NCBI GenBank assembly: GCA_947650365.1
Contig: OX393550.1
Location: 47,848,440-47,912,439 of the forward strand
Length of the DNA stretch: 64,000 nucleotides
Reading direction: 5' to 3'
From: Chamaelirium japonicum
Taxonomy: Eukaryota > Streptophyta > Magnoliopsida > Liliales > Melanthiaceae
Shown: positions 45,819-58,800 of the stretch, piece by piece
How the letters are laid out: the number at the start of each line of letters is the position of its first letter
Position numbering within the stretch: position 1 is the stretch's first letter
The notes under the pieces: generated by a model
What the model was told of the DNA's origin: nothing
What the model saw: only the letters and a program-made list of their open reading frames with translations
The model's database searches: none
Program-made: the position numbers and the translations under genes

Positions 45819-47048
45819 CACCCTGGCAGTACCAAAATGTACCGAGACTTGAAGAGCCAATTCTGGTGGAATGGCATGAAGAGAGATGTAGCTGAGTTTG
45901 TGGCCAAGTGTCTGACCTGTCAGCAGGTTAAGGCAGAACACCAGAAGCCTGCGGGACCCCTTCATCCCCTTCCTGTCGCAGAGTGGAAGTGGGAGCACAT
46001 CACGATGGACTTCGTCTCGGGGTTGCCTCTAACCAGGAGCAAGCATGATTCAGTATGGGTGATTGTGGATAGACTGACCAAGTCTGCCCACTTCCTTCCA
46101 GTCCGAACGACTTCCTCTTTATCGGAGCTGAGCAGACTCTACATTGCAGAGATAGTCAGATTGCATGGGATTCCAGTGACCATTATCTCTGATCGAGATC
46201 CCAGGTTTGTCTCAGGGTTCTGGAAGAGTTTGCAGACTGCGTTGGGGACCCAGCTCAGCTTTAGCACAGCCTTCCATCCCCAGACAGACGGTCAATCAGA
46301 GCGGACCATCCAGATATTAGAAGACATGCTTCGGGCGTGTTCTATAGACTTCGGAGGTAGCTGGGATAAGCACTTGCCCTTGGTGGAGTTCTCGTATAAC
46401 AATAGCTATCAGGCGAGCATTGGCATGGCTCCCTATGAAGCTCTGTATGGGAGGCCTTGTCGATCCCCCATCTGTTGGGCAGAGGTTGGAGAGCGTAGTC
46501 TTCTGGGACCAGACTTAGTGCAGGAGACTACAGAGAAGATACAGGTTATCAGAGAAAGGCTCCGCACAGCTCAAAGTAGACAGAAGAGTTATGCGGATAT
46601 TCGTAGACGGCCCCTTGAGTTTGAGGTCGGTGACCATGTCTTTCTGCGGGTTTCCCCTAAGCGTGGTGTCTTTCGGTTCGGAAAGAAGGGAAAACTAGCA
46701 CCGAGGTTTACGGGACCGTTCGAGATTCTAGATCGAGTCGGAGAGGTGGCGTATCGTCTGGCGTTGCCACCTCGACTCTCAGCAGTGCACCCAGTGTTCC
46801 ACGTGTCGATGCTCCGGAGGTACATGCCAGACCCGACACATGTACTAGATTGGCAAGACTTGGAGCTAAATGCCGATGCCACTTTTGAGGAGCGGCCGAT
46901 CCGTGTTTTAGCTTCCGAAGATAGGGTGCTTCGCACCAAGACCATCAAGATGGTCAAGATTTTGTGGAGTCATCGAGGTGAGGACGAGGCCACTTGGGAA
47001 GTGGAGTCCGATATGTTGCGATTGTACCCTGATCTCTTTGATGTTTGA
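45819..47048 (+). pseudogene. integrase-chromodomain remnant of copy 4
   Basis: Starts at the [10 protein letters not shown] part of the integrase finger and runs through the DDE core, GPF motif and chromodomain to the pol stop. By chance an open LTR frame runs into it from the left. It is a fossil fragment without gag, protease or RT. Confidence 0.85.
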
Positions 47049-47101
47049 TTTCTGATTCTAACTAATTTTCGAGGACGAAAATTTCTTTAAGGTGTGTAGG
47101 T

Positions 47102-50100
47102 TGTAACACCTGTGGTGTTAAATTTGGGAATAATAAAAGTTCACCTTGGGTATTTTCGTCATTCTTAGTCAGACTTTTTCTTTGGGCTTTTTCTGGAAGA
47201 ATAAGTCGTAAACCCATGAAATATTTTACGTTCACTTTTGCTATGGCTTCGAACAGGTCGCAATGGCGCATCCCGTGCAGTAATCGGGTGTATGCGCAGC
47301 TAGTTTCGGCAGTTCGGTAGTTATACCCTAGAATATCTATAAATTAACTGACATTTAATATTGTTTGATTTACAACGGAAGTTCGGGTAATCAGATCGCA
47401 GCAAGGCTGGATACGTTGGGTGGGGATCTGAGAGACCTTTTCAACGAGCCTGAGCTGGGGTCGATCCGATACCTGGGTGATAAGTAATTGCTATTTTAAA
47501 TTTTTGAGTATTTCCTTCTTTTCAAGAGATCCATAAGTCAGAAAATTGTGTATCAAGCGCCGACGCGTTCACGTCGATGAGACCTTTCCAACGAATCCTT
47601 TCGAGCCCTATTCTGACCTCCGGTTTGTGAGTTAGGGCCAGTTATTCTTTTTATCCCGGTAGGTAACGAATCGTATTCGGGTTCCATCCGAGTCCAGTTC
47701 AAGGCCCGGAACAGAGCCGACTTTACCTAGGACCGGTTTCCTAACATTGTAGCTAGATTTAGACCTCTTAGATCTCTCTCCCCGATATTTAAAACTTTAA
47801 CATCGGATGGGGAGTAAAGGGAATAATTATGAGAATAACCGGATCTTTTCTTCATTCATTCCCTACTGTTTATTAGGAATTAACAACCATTACAACATGT
47901 AGCCTTAACAATCTGATCCCCCAACCCTCTTGACCACCATAACAGCCCTTTCCCTCTTTATGAAGAATCTAGAGAGAGAAAGAGAACGGTAGAACCAAGA
48001 GAGAGAGAGAGTTATATAGAGAGAGAGTTATATAGAGAGAGAAGAGAGAGAGAGAGATAAAAGAGAAGGGGAAGGAGTTGCAGCGGCCCGACGATTCACG
48101 CAGCGGCGAGCCACTCCGAAACCGAACCCGAACCCATCAGGTAATCCTCCCCTCCTCCTCCTTTCTCTTCTTTGGTGTAACCACCGGCGACCCATCGGTA
48201 CTCCGCGACCCAAACCCATCTGCACGGTCCTCTCCTACCTTAGCCGCGGCCCACTCGGGTGAACGCCACCGCGACCTCACCTCCGGTCCTTGTCGGGAGG
48301 ACCAAACCCCAGGCTCGACCGGCGATCGCCGGAGCAAAACCAAACCCAAACCCAAAACCCGCGGACCCCTCCGGCCAAAGCCTTCTCGGGCTTCGATGGA
48401 ACGCATGTTACCTTATCCCGCGTCTTCCCCGCGGGGGAGACCGGCCGGGCACCGCCGGCGCCACCCCAAGCCACCGGAGCCGAGCACCCCGCGGCCATGC
48501 ATGGCTTCTCTTCCTCTTCCACGAGTTGGGTGGGGATCCCCTAATGGTCACTAGCGGACTCTAACGAATCTGACGGTGTCGGGTTGTCTGGGAGACCACA
48601 ATCATATGCCCGGGCGGTACGGAGTGGTCGAGAAATGGTTGCCGTGGTAATGGGTTCACAGTGAACCCATTCCTCTGTTTTCTTCTGTTGAAGAAGAAGA
48701 GGACATGGGTGGCATTTCTTCAATTGCTATTAAACCAAACTCAACCCATTAACAACTCAGCCCCCTGACCCGACCCGACTGCATAGCAACCCGACCACCT
48801 TAAGTGCACAGCAGACCCGATCCGAACAGCAGACCAGACCCGACCCGCAGACCCAACCTGATAACACAGATCCGGCCCAACCAACAGTGAACCGATCTGG
48901 TTCACCTGAACCAGACCCGTAAACCGTCTAAATTTGGTTCAGCCGCCATTTCTTCGTCCGATCTCGGAATCGAACGAAACCAACGGCATTACGACCGACT
49001 CGGAAAATCCTACCTGTTGGCCATAGCTAGGTACAGTAATTATACTGTGTAGTATCCCATTTTATCCATGAACCCGATCTAGTCGGTGCGCCGTGGTTTG
49101 ATAGCCAATTCTCCGTCCGATCTCGGAATTAGACGAAACCAGTGGCATCGTGCTCAGATCATCGATGCCGATGTATTGAACCTAGTTTGGGACCCTAGTG
49201 ACCCCTTTACCCTATTGAACCGATTGTAGACTAGTTTTCACCGGTTCGACCCTAAAACCTCCGACCGAAGTCGGATTCGAGCGAGACCGGATCCCATGGG
49301 TCCCTCATACCTAAACCAACCTTTTTAGAACTCTAGTTTGACTAAATTATGGATGTAACAACTTATACATTTCAAACCATGATGGTCAGTTTTGCCTTCG
49401 ACGGTACACCGGACCGATAGGCGTGAGGAGCTTGGACTACCGAGCTATTCTCCAGGTGAACATGAATAACTCTATTCTAGTTAGTGTAGATCATAGTTGT
49501 ATCTGTAAAATAATAAATAAAACTATATGTGGCATAGTATGTCCAATGCATGCAGGCGGGAAACCGGTACTGCATGTGGGAGGTGGGCATATTATCCCTT
49601 GACTCTGAATAGTCATGCATGTAATATTTTGATAGCTGTAACGGTGATTAACTCAACCTAGATTCACACTAGGATGCATGCAAACAAGTAGATACTTGTA
49701 CTGATTATTTATTAATATTATGTTGAATGACTGTGTTTGGTGACCATGGGGCGCATGGTGCAGTCCAGTTGCTATTGAGCAACGAAGACTGGTGGTCTCG
49801 GTAGAGAGACATGTGGTCTCAATGGAGAGACTGGTGATTATAATTCCTCAATCGAGGTTCTCTTCCCAGAGGGAAGACTCACTACTCACGGGCATGGGTA
49901 GGGACCCGAGTGCACAGGATGGGAGGTGAACCACCGCCTGTGCATAATCCGAATCAAGTAGGTAGGGTCACAGGGTTGGGCAGGCGGTAAAGCCCCTAGT
50001 GGCCTAGTAGTCCACCCCTGGGTAATGACCCCGAAGAAGCAAGTTGGGCGGGAGTGCCCCATGGTGAAAGACCTAGCCCCCTTATGGCCATATGGGTATT

Positions 50101-50853
50101 TCTGGCTCTCCAGGTACACTTGGACCCAGGTTCTGTTGGCAGATTCAGTTAGAAAACTGCTGGTTCACTTTAGGAGTAGGTAGAACTAACCTTCGGTAAT
50201 TAGTTACATACTTTTGATCTGGATGATTATTTGTCTTATATGTACTAGTTGTAGTTGTAATATAGTAGAATTGCCATGTGTAGCTAGTTCATTTCACTTA
50301 CGTGTAATATGTGTATATATGGGTTGTCACCCTCGTAGCCTTCTAGAAGGGCTGGGTATGACTATGGTTTACCCTAGCTAGTTTAGGGTTAACTGTTCAC
50401 TGAGTTTACCTAGTAAACTCACCCCGTTGTTGCACACTCTTTTCAGGTACCGTAGATCCTTCTCAGACGCTTCCTAGAGGATCTTAAATAGCTATCGAGA
50501 GAGGACACTAGAGCTATTAGCTAGTTTTTTTTTATTATTTCCAGTTGGTTATGTAATAATTATGGAACTATGTTTTAGATGCTCTGAATAATGCCAGAAT
50601 CAGTAATGTTTCCCCTAGTAAGCTTCTTCTCAAAGCTTCATGCCCGGTAGGCATTTCCTCAAGGCCAAGCTATTGGTAGGCTTCTCCTCAAAGTCATCCC
50701 CTATCAACTAGTAAATAGTTAATGATAAAATTAGTAATAAATAACTAAATAATAAAAGCAACCTCGCAACCTTATATCATTGACTTACCCTTATAACCCC
50801 ATCACCCCCGGGTTTGACTGGTTTACCCTTGTAGTCGGATCCGGGGCGTGACA
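47102..50853 (+). repeat. Tekay LTR, type C (3' LTR of copy 4)
   Basis: 3752 bp from TGTAACAC to GCGTGACA. From about 47470 onward it differs from type A at many sites, and it is the nearest match to the LTR fragments at 18381-20580 and 62446-64000. Confidence 0.85.
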
Positions 50854-51000
50854 GCTGGTATCACGCCCCGGATCTAAAACAGAGCCGACTTTACCTAGGA
50901 CCGCCAATTCTAAAGATCTCTGTTCCGGGCCTTGATACCTCAGTCCGCCATCTCTCTTTAGGAGTAGTGAGTAATGGCAGTACACCGTGGCGCATAGGGT
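50854..51000. other. Patchwork filler between copies 4 and 5
   Basis: About 147 bp made of snippets 10-25 bp long taken from different parts and both strands of the same family: an inverted LTR end (cgccccggatc), LTR words (gagccgactttacctaggac), their inverse (tctgttccgggcctt), and an antisense pol word (atacctcagtccgccat). No gene. This resembles templated filler DNA at a repaired break. Confidence 0.6.
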
Positions 51001-51099
51001 GTCAGCTGGTATCAGAGCCAGGTTAGGATCCTAAGGGATTTAGTTGTAGGTTAGTCTTCTTATCTCGAATAAGTGTCTTATAGGCCTGCATTTTTGCAG

Positions 51100-52362
51100 A
51101 TGGCTGTTACCAGAGGTCAAACTTCCTCTCCTGGGTCGTCAAGTGCTGCAGCTGTCCCTGACCCCATGGAAATGTTTCGCACCATGACTGAAATGATGCA
51201 GCAACAGCAAGTCATGATGCAACAACAACAAACAATGGTAGCCCAGCAACAGGCAGCTGCCCAGGAGCAAACAGCAGCAGCCCAGGCTGCTTTGGCTCAG
51301 GCTCAGGCCCAGCAGGCCGCTCGGGATGAGCAGAGAATGGATGCAGATAGGATGGGGAAGCTCCTAAAGGACTTTCAGGTACTGAAGCCGCCAACCTTCA
51401 AGGGTCATCCAAACCCAGTGGAGGCCGATAGATGGTTGAAGCAAGTCGACAAGGCATTGGATGCCCTGGAAGTAGTAGGTGAGAGAAGAGTCACTCTGGC
51501 CTCCTACCAGCTGGAGGCAGAGGCAGACTTTTGGTGGGATCGGATCCAGAGGTCCCGAGGAGAAGGCCAGGCACCTATGACATGGGAGGAGTTCGAGAAG
51601 GTTTTCCGAGAAAAGTACTTTCCGGAGAGCGTCCGAGATGAAATGGAGAAGAAGTTCTTGGACTTGTACCAAGGCACACTATCTGTGGCCGAGTATGAGG
51701 CCAAGTTCGATGAGCTGTCACGCTATGCTCCATTCTTGGTAGCTACGGAAGAGCGTAAGGCAAAGAGGTTCGAGCAAGGTTTGAGGCCTGGAATAAAAAA
51801 TAAGATCGAGGTACTACGGCTGAAGATCTACAGCGAGGTGGTGGATCGAGCTCTGGTGGCAGAGCGAGGCCAAGAGGATGCCAAGAAGATTCAGGAGAAG
51901 CGAGGAAGTGGTGGCAACGGAAGGAGTGATCACGGGTTTCATTCCAAGAGGCTTAGGTCTCAGGAGGCTCCTTTTCGCCAACAGCAGCACCACTCCCAGG
52001 GACCCCCAGCTTCACAGGGTCCCAAGTGCTTTAGATGTGGCACGTATGGCCATGTCAGGCGTGACTGCACTCGGCGTCCTTCACAGCAGCAACAGCAACC
52101 AGCCCTACCTCCCCTGCCGTATCACCCTCGTCCAGCATTGACTTACCATCCCCAACCACTGCAGCAGAGGGCACCTCAGAATCAGCAGGGTGCCCGGCCC
52201 TACCGTCCTCCTCAACCACAGCCACTTCAGCAAAGACCTCCAGTCCGCCAGGGTGGTAGTGGCCAACAGACTCACGGTCGAACTTATGCACTCGTTGGTC
52301 AGGATACTGGAGCTTCTGGATCTGCCATTGAAGGTAGCCCTAAATACTTTCTCGTAGAGTAG
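51100..52362 (+). CDS. gag of copy 5
   Basis: Frame of 420 residues from the ATG at 51100, with the same Gln-rich start, Gag domain and CCHC knuckle as copy 3. It looks whole. It overlaps the intron-like segment at its end. Confidence 0.85.
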   Translation: MAVTRGQTSSPGSSSAAAVPDPMEMFRTMTEMMQQQQVMMQQQQTMVAQQQAAAQEQTAAAQAALAQAQAQQAARDEQRMDADRMGKLLKDFQVLKPPTFKGHPNPVEADRWLKQVDKALDALEVVGERRVTLASYQLEAEADFWWDRIQRSRGEGQAPMTWEEFEKVFREKYFPESVRDEMEKKFLDLYQGTLSVAEYEAKFDELSRYAPFLVATEERKAKRFEQGLRPGIKNKIEVLRLKIYSEVVDRALVAERGQEDAKKIQEKRGSGGNGRSDHGFHSKRLRSQEAPFRQQQHHSQGPPASQGPKCFRCGTYGHVRRDCTRRPSQQQQQPALPPLPYHPRPALTYHPQPLQQRAPQNQQGARPYRPPQPQPLQQRPPVRQGGSGQQTHGRTYALVGQDTGASGSAIEGSPKYFLVE

Positions 52363-52448
52363 CTTTTCCATAATCAGTTCTGTAGTTATGCTCTAGTAGA
52401 TCACATAGCTAGGATAAACACATTTATAACTACTTATTATTGCCTTAG
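52334..52448 (+). other. Intron-like GT...AG segment between gag and pol (copy 5)
   Basis: Same 115-bp segment as in copies 1, 2 and 3, at the same place between the zinc-knuckle tail of gag and the protease. Confidence 0.6.
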
Positions 52449-55400
52449 GTGTTGTACCTGTGTTCACTACCCTTGCACGAGTCTTGTTCGACACTGGATC
52501 GACGCACTCTTACATAGTCCCTAAATTTATGGCTACCTTGGGGTTACAGTCGGAACCCCTTGGTTATGTTCTATCGGTCGTCTCACCACTTGGGACTAGC
52601 ATTGATGTGGACCGTGTATGTAAGAGATGTGTGCTTTCCATTGGAGGCAATGAACTTGTGGCCGACTTGATTATCCTCGACTTAGAAGGGTTGGATGTCT
52701 TACTGGGGATGGACTGGATGGCGGCATACCATGCTTCACTAGACTGCTACTCCAAGAAGATCACCTTCCGTCCACCTGGCAATACGGAGTTCTTCTTTGC
52801 GGGAGCTAAGCTGGCTATTTTATATCCGACGCCCCGGCAAGGGTCTTATCTTAGCCTCCTAGCACAGTTGGCCAATGAGATTGAGGGCGAGAATCCATTG
52901 GAGCGCTCTCCAATCGTTCGAGACTTTCCTGATGTATTTCCTGACCAGCTCCCAGGCCTTCCTCCTATTCGAGAGGTAGAGTTCAGCATCAAGCTAGTTC
53001 CGGGGACGGCACCGATCTCAGTGGCCCCGTATCGGATGGCACCAACAGAGCTACGGGAGTTAAGTACTCAGCTAGAAGAATTGCGGAGTCTCGGGTATAT
53101 TCGCCCCAGTGTCTCTCCATGGGGTGCCCCTGTTTTGTTTGCCCAGAAGAAGGACGGTTCAAAGCGGCTCTGCATTGATTATAGGAAACTTAATGCAGTT
53201 ACTGTGAAGAACCGATATCCTCTTCCGAGGATCGAGGATCTATTTGATCAGCTGAAGGGTGCTCAGTTCTTCTCTAAGATTGATTTGAGGACTGGGTACC
53301 ACCAGCTCAGAGTGAAGGATGATGATATCCAGAAGACAGCATTTCGGACGCGGTACGGGCACTACGAGTTTCTAGTGATGCCGTTCGGTCTAACGAATGC
53401 TCCAGCAGCTTTTATGGACTTGATGAATCGGGTCTTCAGGCCTTACCTTGACCGGTTCATCGTGGTCTTCGTTGATGACGTATTGATCTTCTCGAAGTCA
53501 AAAGAGGAGCATGCAGAGCATCTGAGGATTGCCCTACAGACATTGCGAGATCACCAGCTCTATGCCAAACTCAGCAAGTGTGAGTTTTGGATGAGAGAAG
53601 TAAAGTTCTTAGGGCATGTGGTTTCAGAAGGAGGCATCTCGGTGGACTCAGCAAAAATCGAGGCAGTACTGAGTTGGGAGTCACCGAGGAATGTTTTTGA
53701 GATCCGGAGTTTCCTGGGTCTAGCGGGATACTACCGGAGGTTCGTAGAGGGTTTCTCGAGACTGGCATTGCCTCTGACTCGGTTAACAAAGAAGGGGGTG
53801 AAGTTTGAGTGGTCGGATGCTTGCGAGCAGTCCTTCCAGGAGCTGAAGCGACGACTCACCACTGCCCCTGTTCTTACAGTGCCAATTGGTGGGAAGGGAT
53901 ACGTGGTCTATACAGATGCGTCTCAGTCTGGACTTGGAGGTGTGTTGATGCAAGATGGAAAAGTGGTAGCCTATGCATCAAGACAGTTGAAGCCTCATGA
54001 GCAGAACTACCCGACCCATGATCTGGAGCTTGCAGCGGTGGTGTTTGTGCTCAAGATTTGGCGGCACTACCTGTACGGAGAAGACTTTGAGATGTATTGT
54101 GATCATAAGAGTCTGAGGTATATATGTACCCAGAAGGACCTGAATCTCCGACAGAGGAGGTGGATTGAGGTTTTGAAGGACTTCAACTACAACTTCTTTT
54201 ATCACCCTGGGAAGGCTAATGTAGTGGCAGATGCGCTCAGCAGGAAGTTCAAGAGCAAGATGTCTCGACTGATTGCAGATAGACAGAGTTTTATTGTAGC
54301 AGTTGAAGGGTATGACCTGTTGGTGCGAGAGGATCCCGCTAGTACTCGATTATTCAGTGTGCGGGTGCAGCCTACGTTGGTCAAACAAGTGATAGCCTCC
54401 CAGGCAGATGATGAGGAGTTGGAGGAGATGCGTTCTCGACTGATAAAGGGAGATACAGTAGAGGACTGGTCGCTTGATTCTGATGGCGGACTGAGGTATA
54501 AGAGGAGGCTATGTCTACCGAAGAACCTGGAGATTCGAGAGGAGGTTCTAACAGCGGCGCATCGCTCTCGATACATGGTACACCCTGGCAGTACCAAAAT
54601 GTACCGAGACTTGAAGAGCCAATTCTGGTGGAATGGCATGAAGAGAGATGTAGCTGAGTTTGTGGCCAAGTGTCTGACCTGTCAGCAGGTTAAGGCAGAA
54701 CACCAGAAGCCTGCGGGACCCCTTCATCCCCTTCCTGTCGCAGAGTGGAAGTGGGAGCACATCACGATGGACTTCGTCTCGGGGTTGCCTCTAACCAGGA
54801 GCAAGCATGATTCAGTATGGGTGATTGTGGATAGACTGACCAAGTCTGCCCACTTCCTTCCAGTCCGAACGACTTCCTCTTTATCGGAGCTGAGCAGACT
54901 CTACATTGCAGAGATAGTCAGATTGCATGGGATTCCAGTGACCATTATCTCTGATCGAGATCCCAGGTTTGTCTCAGGGTTCTGGAAGAGTTTGCAGACT
55001 GCGTTGGGGACCCAGCTCAGCTTTAGCACAGCCTTTCATCCCCAGACAGACGGTCAATCAGAGCGGACCATCCAGATATTAGAAGACATGCTTCGGGCGT
55101 GTTCTATAGACTTCGGAGGTAGCTGGGATGAGCACTTGCCCTTGGTGGAGTTCTCGTATAACAATAGCTATCAGGCGAGCATTGGCATGGCTCCCTATGA
55201 AGCTCTGTATGGGAGGCCTTGTCGATCCCCCATCACCCCTGGGTTTGACTGGTTTACCCTTGTAGTCGGATCCGGGGCGTGTCAGCTGGTATCAGAGAAA
55301 GGCTCCGCACAGCTCAAAGTAGACAGAAGAGTTATGCGGATATTCGTAGACGGCCCCTTGAGTTTGAGGTCGGTGACCATGTCTTTCTGCGGGTTTCCCC

Positions 55401-55791
55401 TAAGCGTGGTGTCTTTCGGTTCGGAAAGAAGGGAAAACTAGCACCGAGGTTTACGGGACCGTTCGAGATTCTAGATCGAGTCGGAGAGGTGGCGTATCGT
55501 CTGGCGTTGCCACCTCGACTCTCAGCAGTGCACCCAGTGTTCCACGTGTCGATGCTCCGGAGGTACATGCCAGACCCGACACATGTACTAGATTGGCAAG
55601 ACTTGGAGCTAAATGCCGATGCCACTTTTGAGGAGCGGCCGATCCGTGTTTTAGCTTCCGAAGATAGGGTGCTTCGCACCAAGACCATCAAGATGGTCAA
55701 GATTTTGTGGAGTCATCGAGGTGAGGACGAGGCCACTTGGGAAGTGGAGTCCGATATGTTGCGATTGTACCCTGATCTCTTTGTTGTTTGA
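52449..55791 (+). pseudogene. pol region of copy 5, broken
   Basis: Protease to chromodomain in the usual order, with the internal rearrangement shared with copies 1 and 2. About one break. Fossil. Confidence 0.85.
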
Positions 55792-55844
55792 TTTCTGATT
55801 CTAACTAATTTTCGAGGACGAAAATTTCTTTAAGGTGTGTAGGT

Positions 55845-58800
55845 TGTAACACTTGTGGTGTTAAATTTGGGAATAATAAAAGTTCACCTTGGGTATTTTC
55901 GTCATTCTCAGTCAGACTTTTTCTTTGGGCTTTTTCTGGAAGAATAAGTCGTAAACCCATGAAATATTTTACGTTCACTTTTGCTATGGCTTCGAACAGG
56001 TCGCAATGGCGCATCCCGTGCAGTAATCGGGTGTATGCGCAGCTAGTTTCGGCAGTTCGGTAGTTAAACCCTAGAATATCTATAAATTAACTGACATTTA
56101 ATATTGTTTGATTTACAACGGAAGTTCGGGTAATCGGATCGCAGCAAGGCTGGATACGTTGGGTGGGGATCTGAGAGACCTTTTCAACGAGCCTGAGCTG
56201 GGGTCGATCCGACACCTGGGTGATGAGTTATTATTATTTTAAATTTTAGATTATTTTCTTCTTTTTGGGAGATCTAAAAGTCAGAAAAATATATACCAAG
56301 TGCCAACGTGTTTACGTCGACGAGACCTTTCCAACGAACCCTTTCGGGCCCTATTCTGACCTCCGGTTTGTGAGTTAGGGCCAATTATTCTTTTTAGCCG
56401 GTAGGTAAATGAATCGCACCCGGGTTCCTACCGAGCTCACTCCAGGGCGCGGGACCGAGCCCGACCAACCCTAGGACCTGACTTCTAACCTACTAGCTGG
56501 CTTTAGGGCTCATAGTTATCCCTCCCCAAGGTTTTAAATGTTAAAATTCGGATGGAGAGGATCGAGCAAGAATTGGAGTAATAAGCTCAAAGTCTTCCGT
56601 TCCTTTATTTATTCCTCTTTATTTGGAATTAAGAAGTTAACGAGCCGATCTCTAAACTCTCTTTAATTATCACCATAACAACTCTCTTTAATTACCACCA
56701 TAACAATCTTTATGAAGAACCGACCTAAAGAGAGAAAGAGAATGGCCAGCCGAGAGAGAGAACGGCTGAACCGAGAGAGAAAGAACGGCAAATTAAGAGA
56801 GGGAGAAGGAAGGTAATAATTCTTATATTTAGAGAGAGAGAGAAAGAGAAAGAGAAAGGGAGAGAGAGAGCAGAGAGATCGAGGGAGAGGACTAGAGAGA
56901 GAGGAGCAACCCAGTCGCCCTCTGAGCTCCGCCCCCGACTTCGGTGAGCTACGCAGGTCAGCCATCTCCTTTCCTCCTCTCCTCCTTTGTGCCCAACACC
57001 TGACCTCCATCTCCTACCTTAGCCGCGGCCCACTCGGGTGAACGCCACCGCGACCCCATCTCCGGTCCTCGTCGGGAGGACCAAACCCATCTCCGGTCCT
57101 CGTCGGGTGAACGCCACCGCGACCCCATCTCCGGCTCGACCGGCGATCGCCGGAGCAAAACCAAACCCAAACCCAAAACCCGCGGACTCCCTCCGGCCAT
57201 AGCCTTCCCGGGCTTCGATGGAGCACCGGCTGCCTCCTCCCGTGTCTCCTCCATGGGGATGATGCGGGGAAGACCGTCCGGGCACCGCCGGCGCCACCCC
57301 AAGCCACCGGAGCCGAGCACCCCGCGGCCATGCATGGCTTCTCTTCCTCTTCCACGAGTTGGGTGGGGATCCCATAATGGTCATTAACGGACTCTAACAA
57401 ATCCGACGGTGTCGGGGTGTCTGGGAGACCACAAACCCATGTCCGGGCGGCACGAAGTGGTCGAGAAAAGGGTGCCGAGGTGATGGGTTCACTGTGAACC
57501 CATTCCTCTGTTTTCTTTTGTTGAAGAAGAAGAGGACAAGGGTGTCATTTCTTCAATTGTTATTAAACCATTAATAACTCAATCCTGAATCCAGACCCGA
57601 CCCGACTGCATAGTAACCCAACCCGCCTTAAGTGCACAGCAAACCCGACTTGATAACCCAGATCCAACCCAAAATGTAGACCCAACTCGACCTTCAGACC
57701 GGACCCAACAGTGAACCGGTCTGGTTCACCCGAACCAGACCCGTAAACCATCTAGAATTGGTTTAGCCGCCATTTCTTCGTCCGATCTCGGAATCGAACG
57801 AAACCAGCGGCATTACGACCGGCTCGGAAAATCCTATCTGTTGAATATAGTTAGGTACAGTAACTATACTGTGTAGTGTCCCATTTTATCCATGAGCCCG
57901 ATCTAGTCAGTACACCGTGGTTTGACCGCCAATTCTCCGTTCGATCTCGGAATTGGACGAAACCAGTGGCATCGTGCTCAGATCATCGATGCCGATGTAT
58001 TGAACCTAGTTTGGGACCCTAGAGACCCCTTTACCCTTTTGAACCGATCGTAGACCGGTTTCCACCGGTTTGACCCTAAAACCTCCGACAGAAGTCGGAT
58101 TTGAGCGAGACCGGATCCCATGGGTCCCTCATCCCTAAACCAAGCTTTTTAGAACCCTACTTTAAGTAATTTATAACAACTTATACATTTTAAACCATAA
58201 TGGTCAGTTTCTCTTTCAACGGTACACCGGACCGATAGGCGTGAGGAGCGTGAACTACCGAGCTATTCTCCAGGTGAACATGATTAATTCTATTCTAGTT
58301 AGAGTAGATTGTAGTTGTATCTGTAATATAATTAATAAAACCATTTGTGGCATAATATGTCCAATGCATGCAGGCGGGAAACCGGTACTGCATGTGGGAG
58401 GTGGGCATACTATCCCTTGCCTCTGAATAGTCATGCATGTAATATTTTGATAGCTGTAACGGTGATTGACTCAACCTAGATTCACACTAGGATGCATGCA
58501 AACAAGTAGATACTTGTACTGATTATTTATTAATATTCTGTTGAATGACTGTGTTTGGTGACCATGGGTCGCATGGTGCAGTCCAGTTGCTATTGAGCAA
58601 TGAAGACTGGTGGTCTCGGTGGAGAGACCGGTGGTCTCAATGGAGAGACTGGTGATTGTACTTCCTCAGTTGAGGTTCTCTTCCCAGAGGGAAGACTCAC
58701 TACTCACGGGCATGGGTAGGGGACCCGAGTGCACAGGATGGGAGGTGAACCACCGCCTGTGCGTAATCCGAATCAAGTAGGTAGGGTCACAGGGTTGGGC

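Larger units (their letters stand above)
45819..50853 (+). mobile_element. Tekay/Del chromovirus copy 4 (5'-truncated fossil)
   Basis: Plus-strand remnant holding only the integrase finger, core and chromodomain (to 47048) and a 3' LTR of type C (47102-50853). It meets copy 3 head to head at 45818/45819, inside the 5' LTR of copy 3. It is broken by loss of the whole 5' half, while the remaining coding part is open. Confidence 0.88.

Noticed and set aside
45669-47048. 459-residue frame starting in LTR sequence and entering integrase
   Set aside because: It spans the joint between two cut elements. The N-terminal part is LTR sequence, so it is not a real fusion gene.
50791-50985. Small frame across the patchwork joint
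   Set aside because: It is composed of filler snippets and has no domain.
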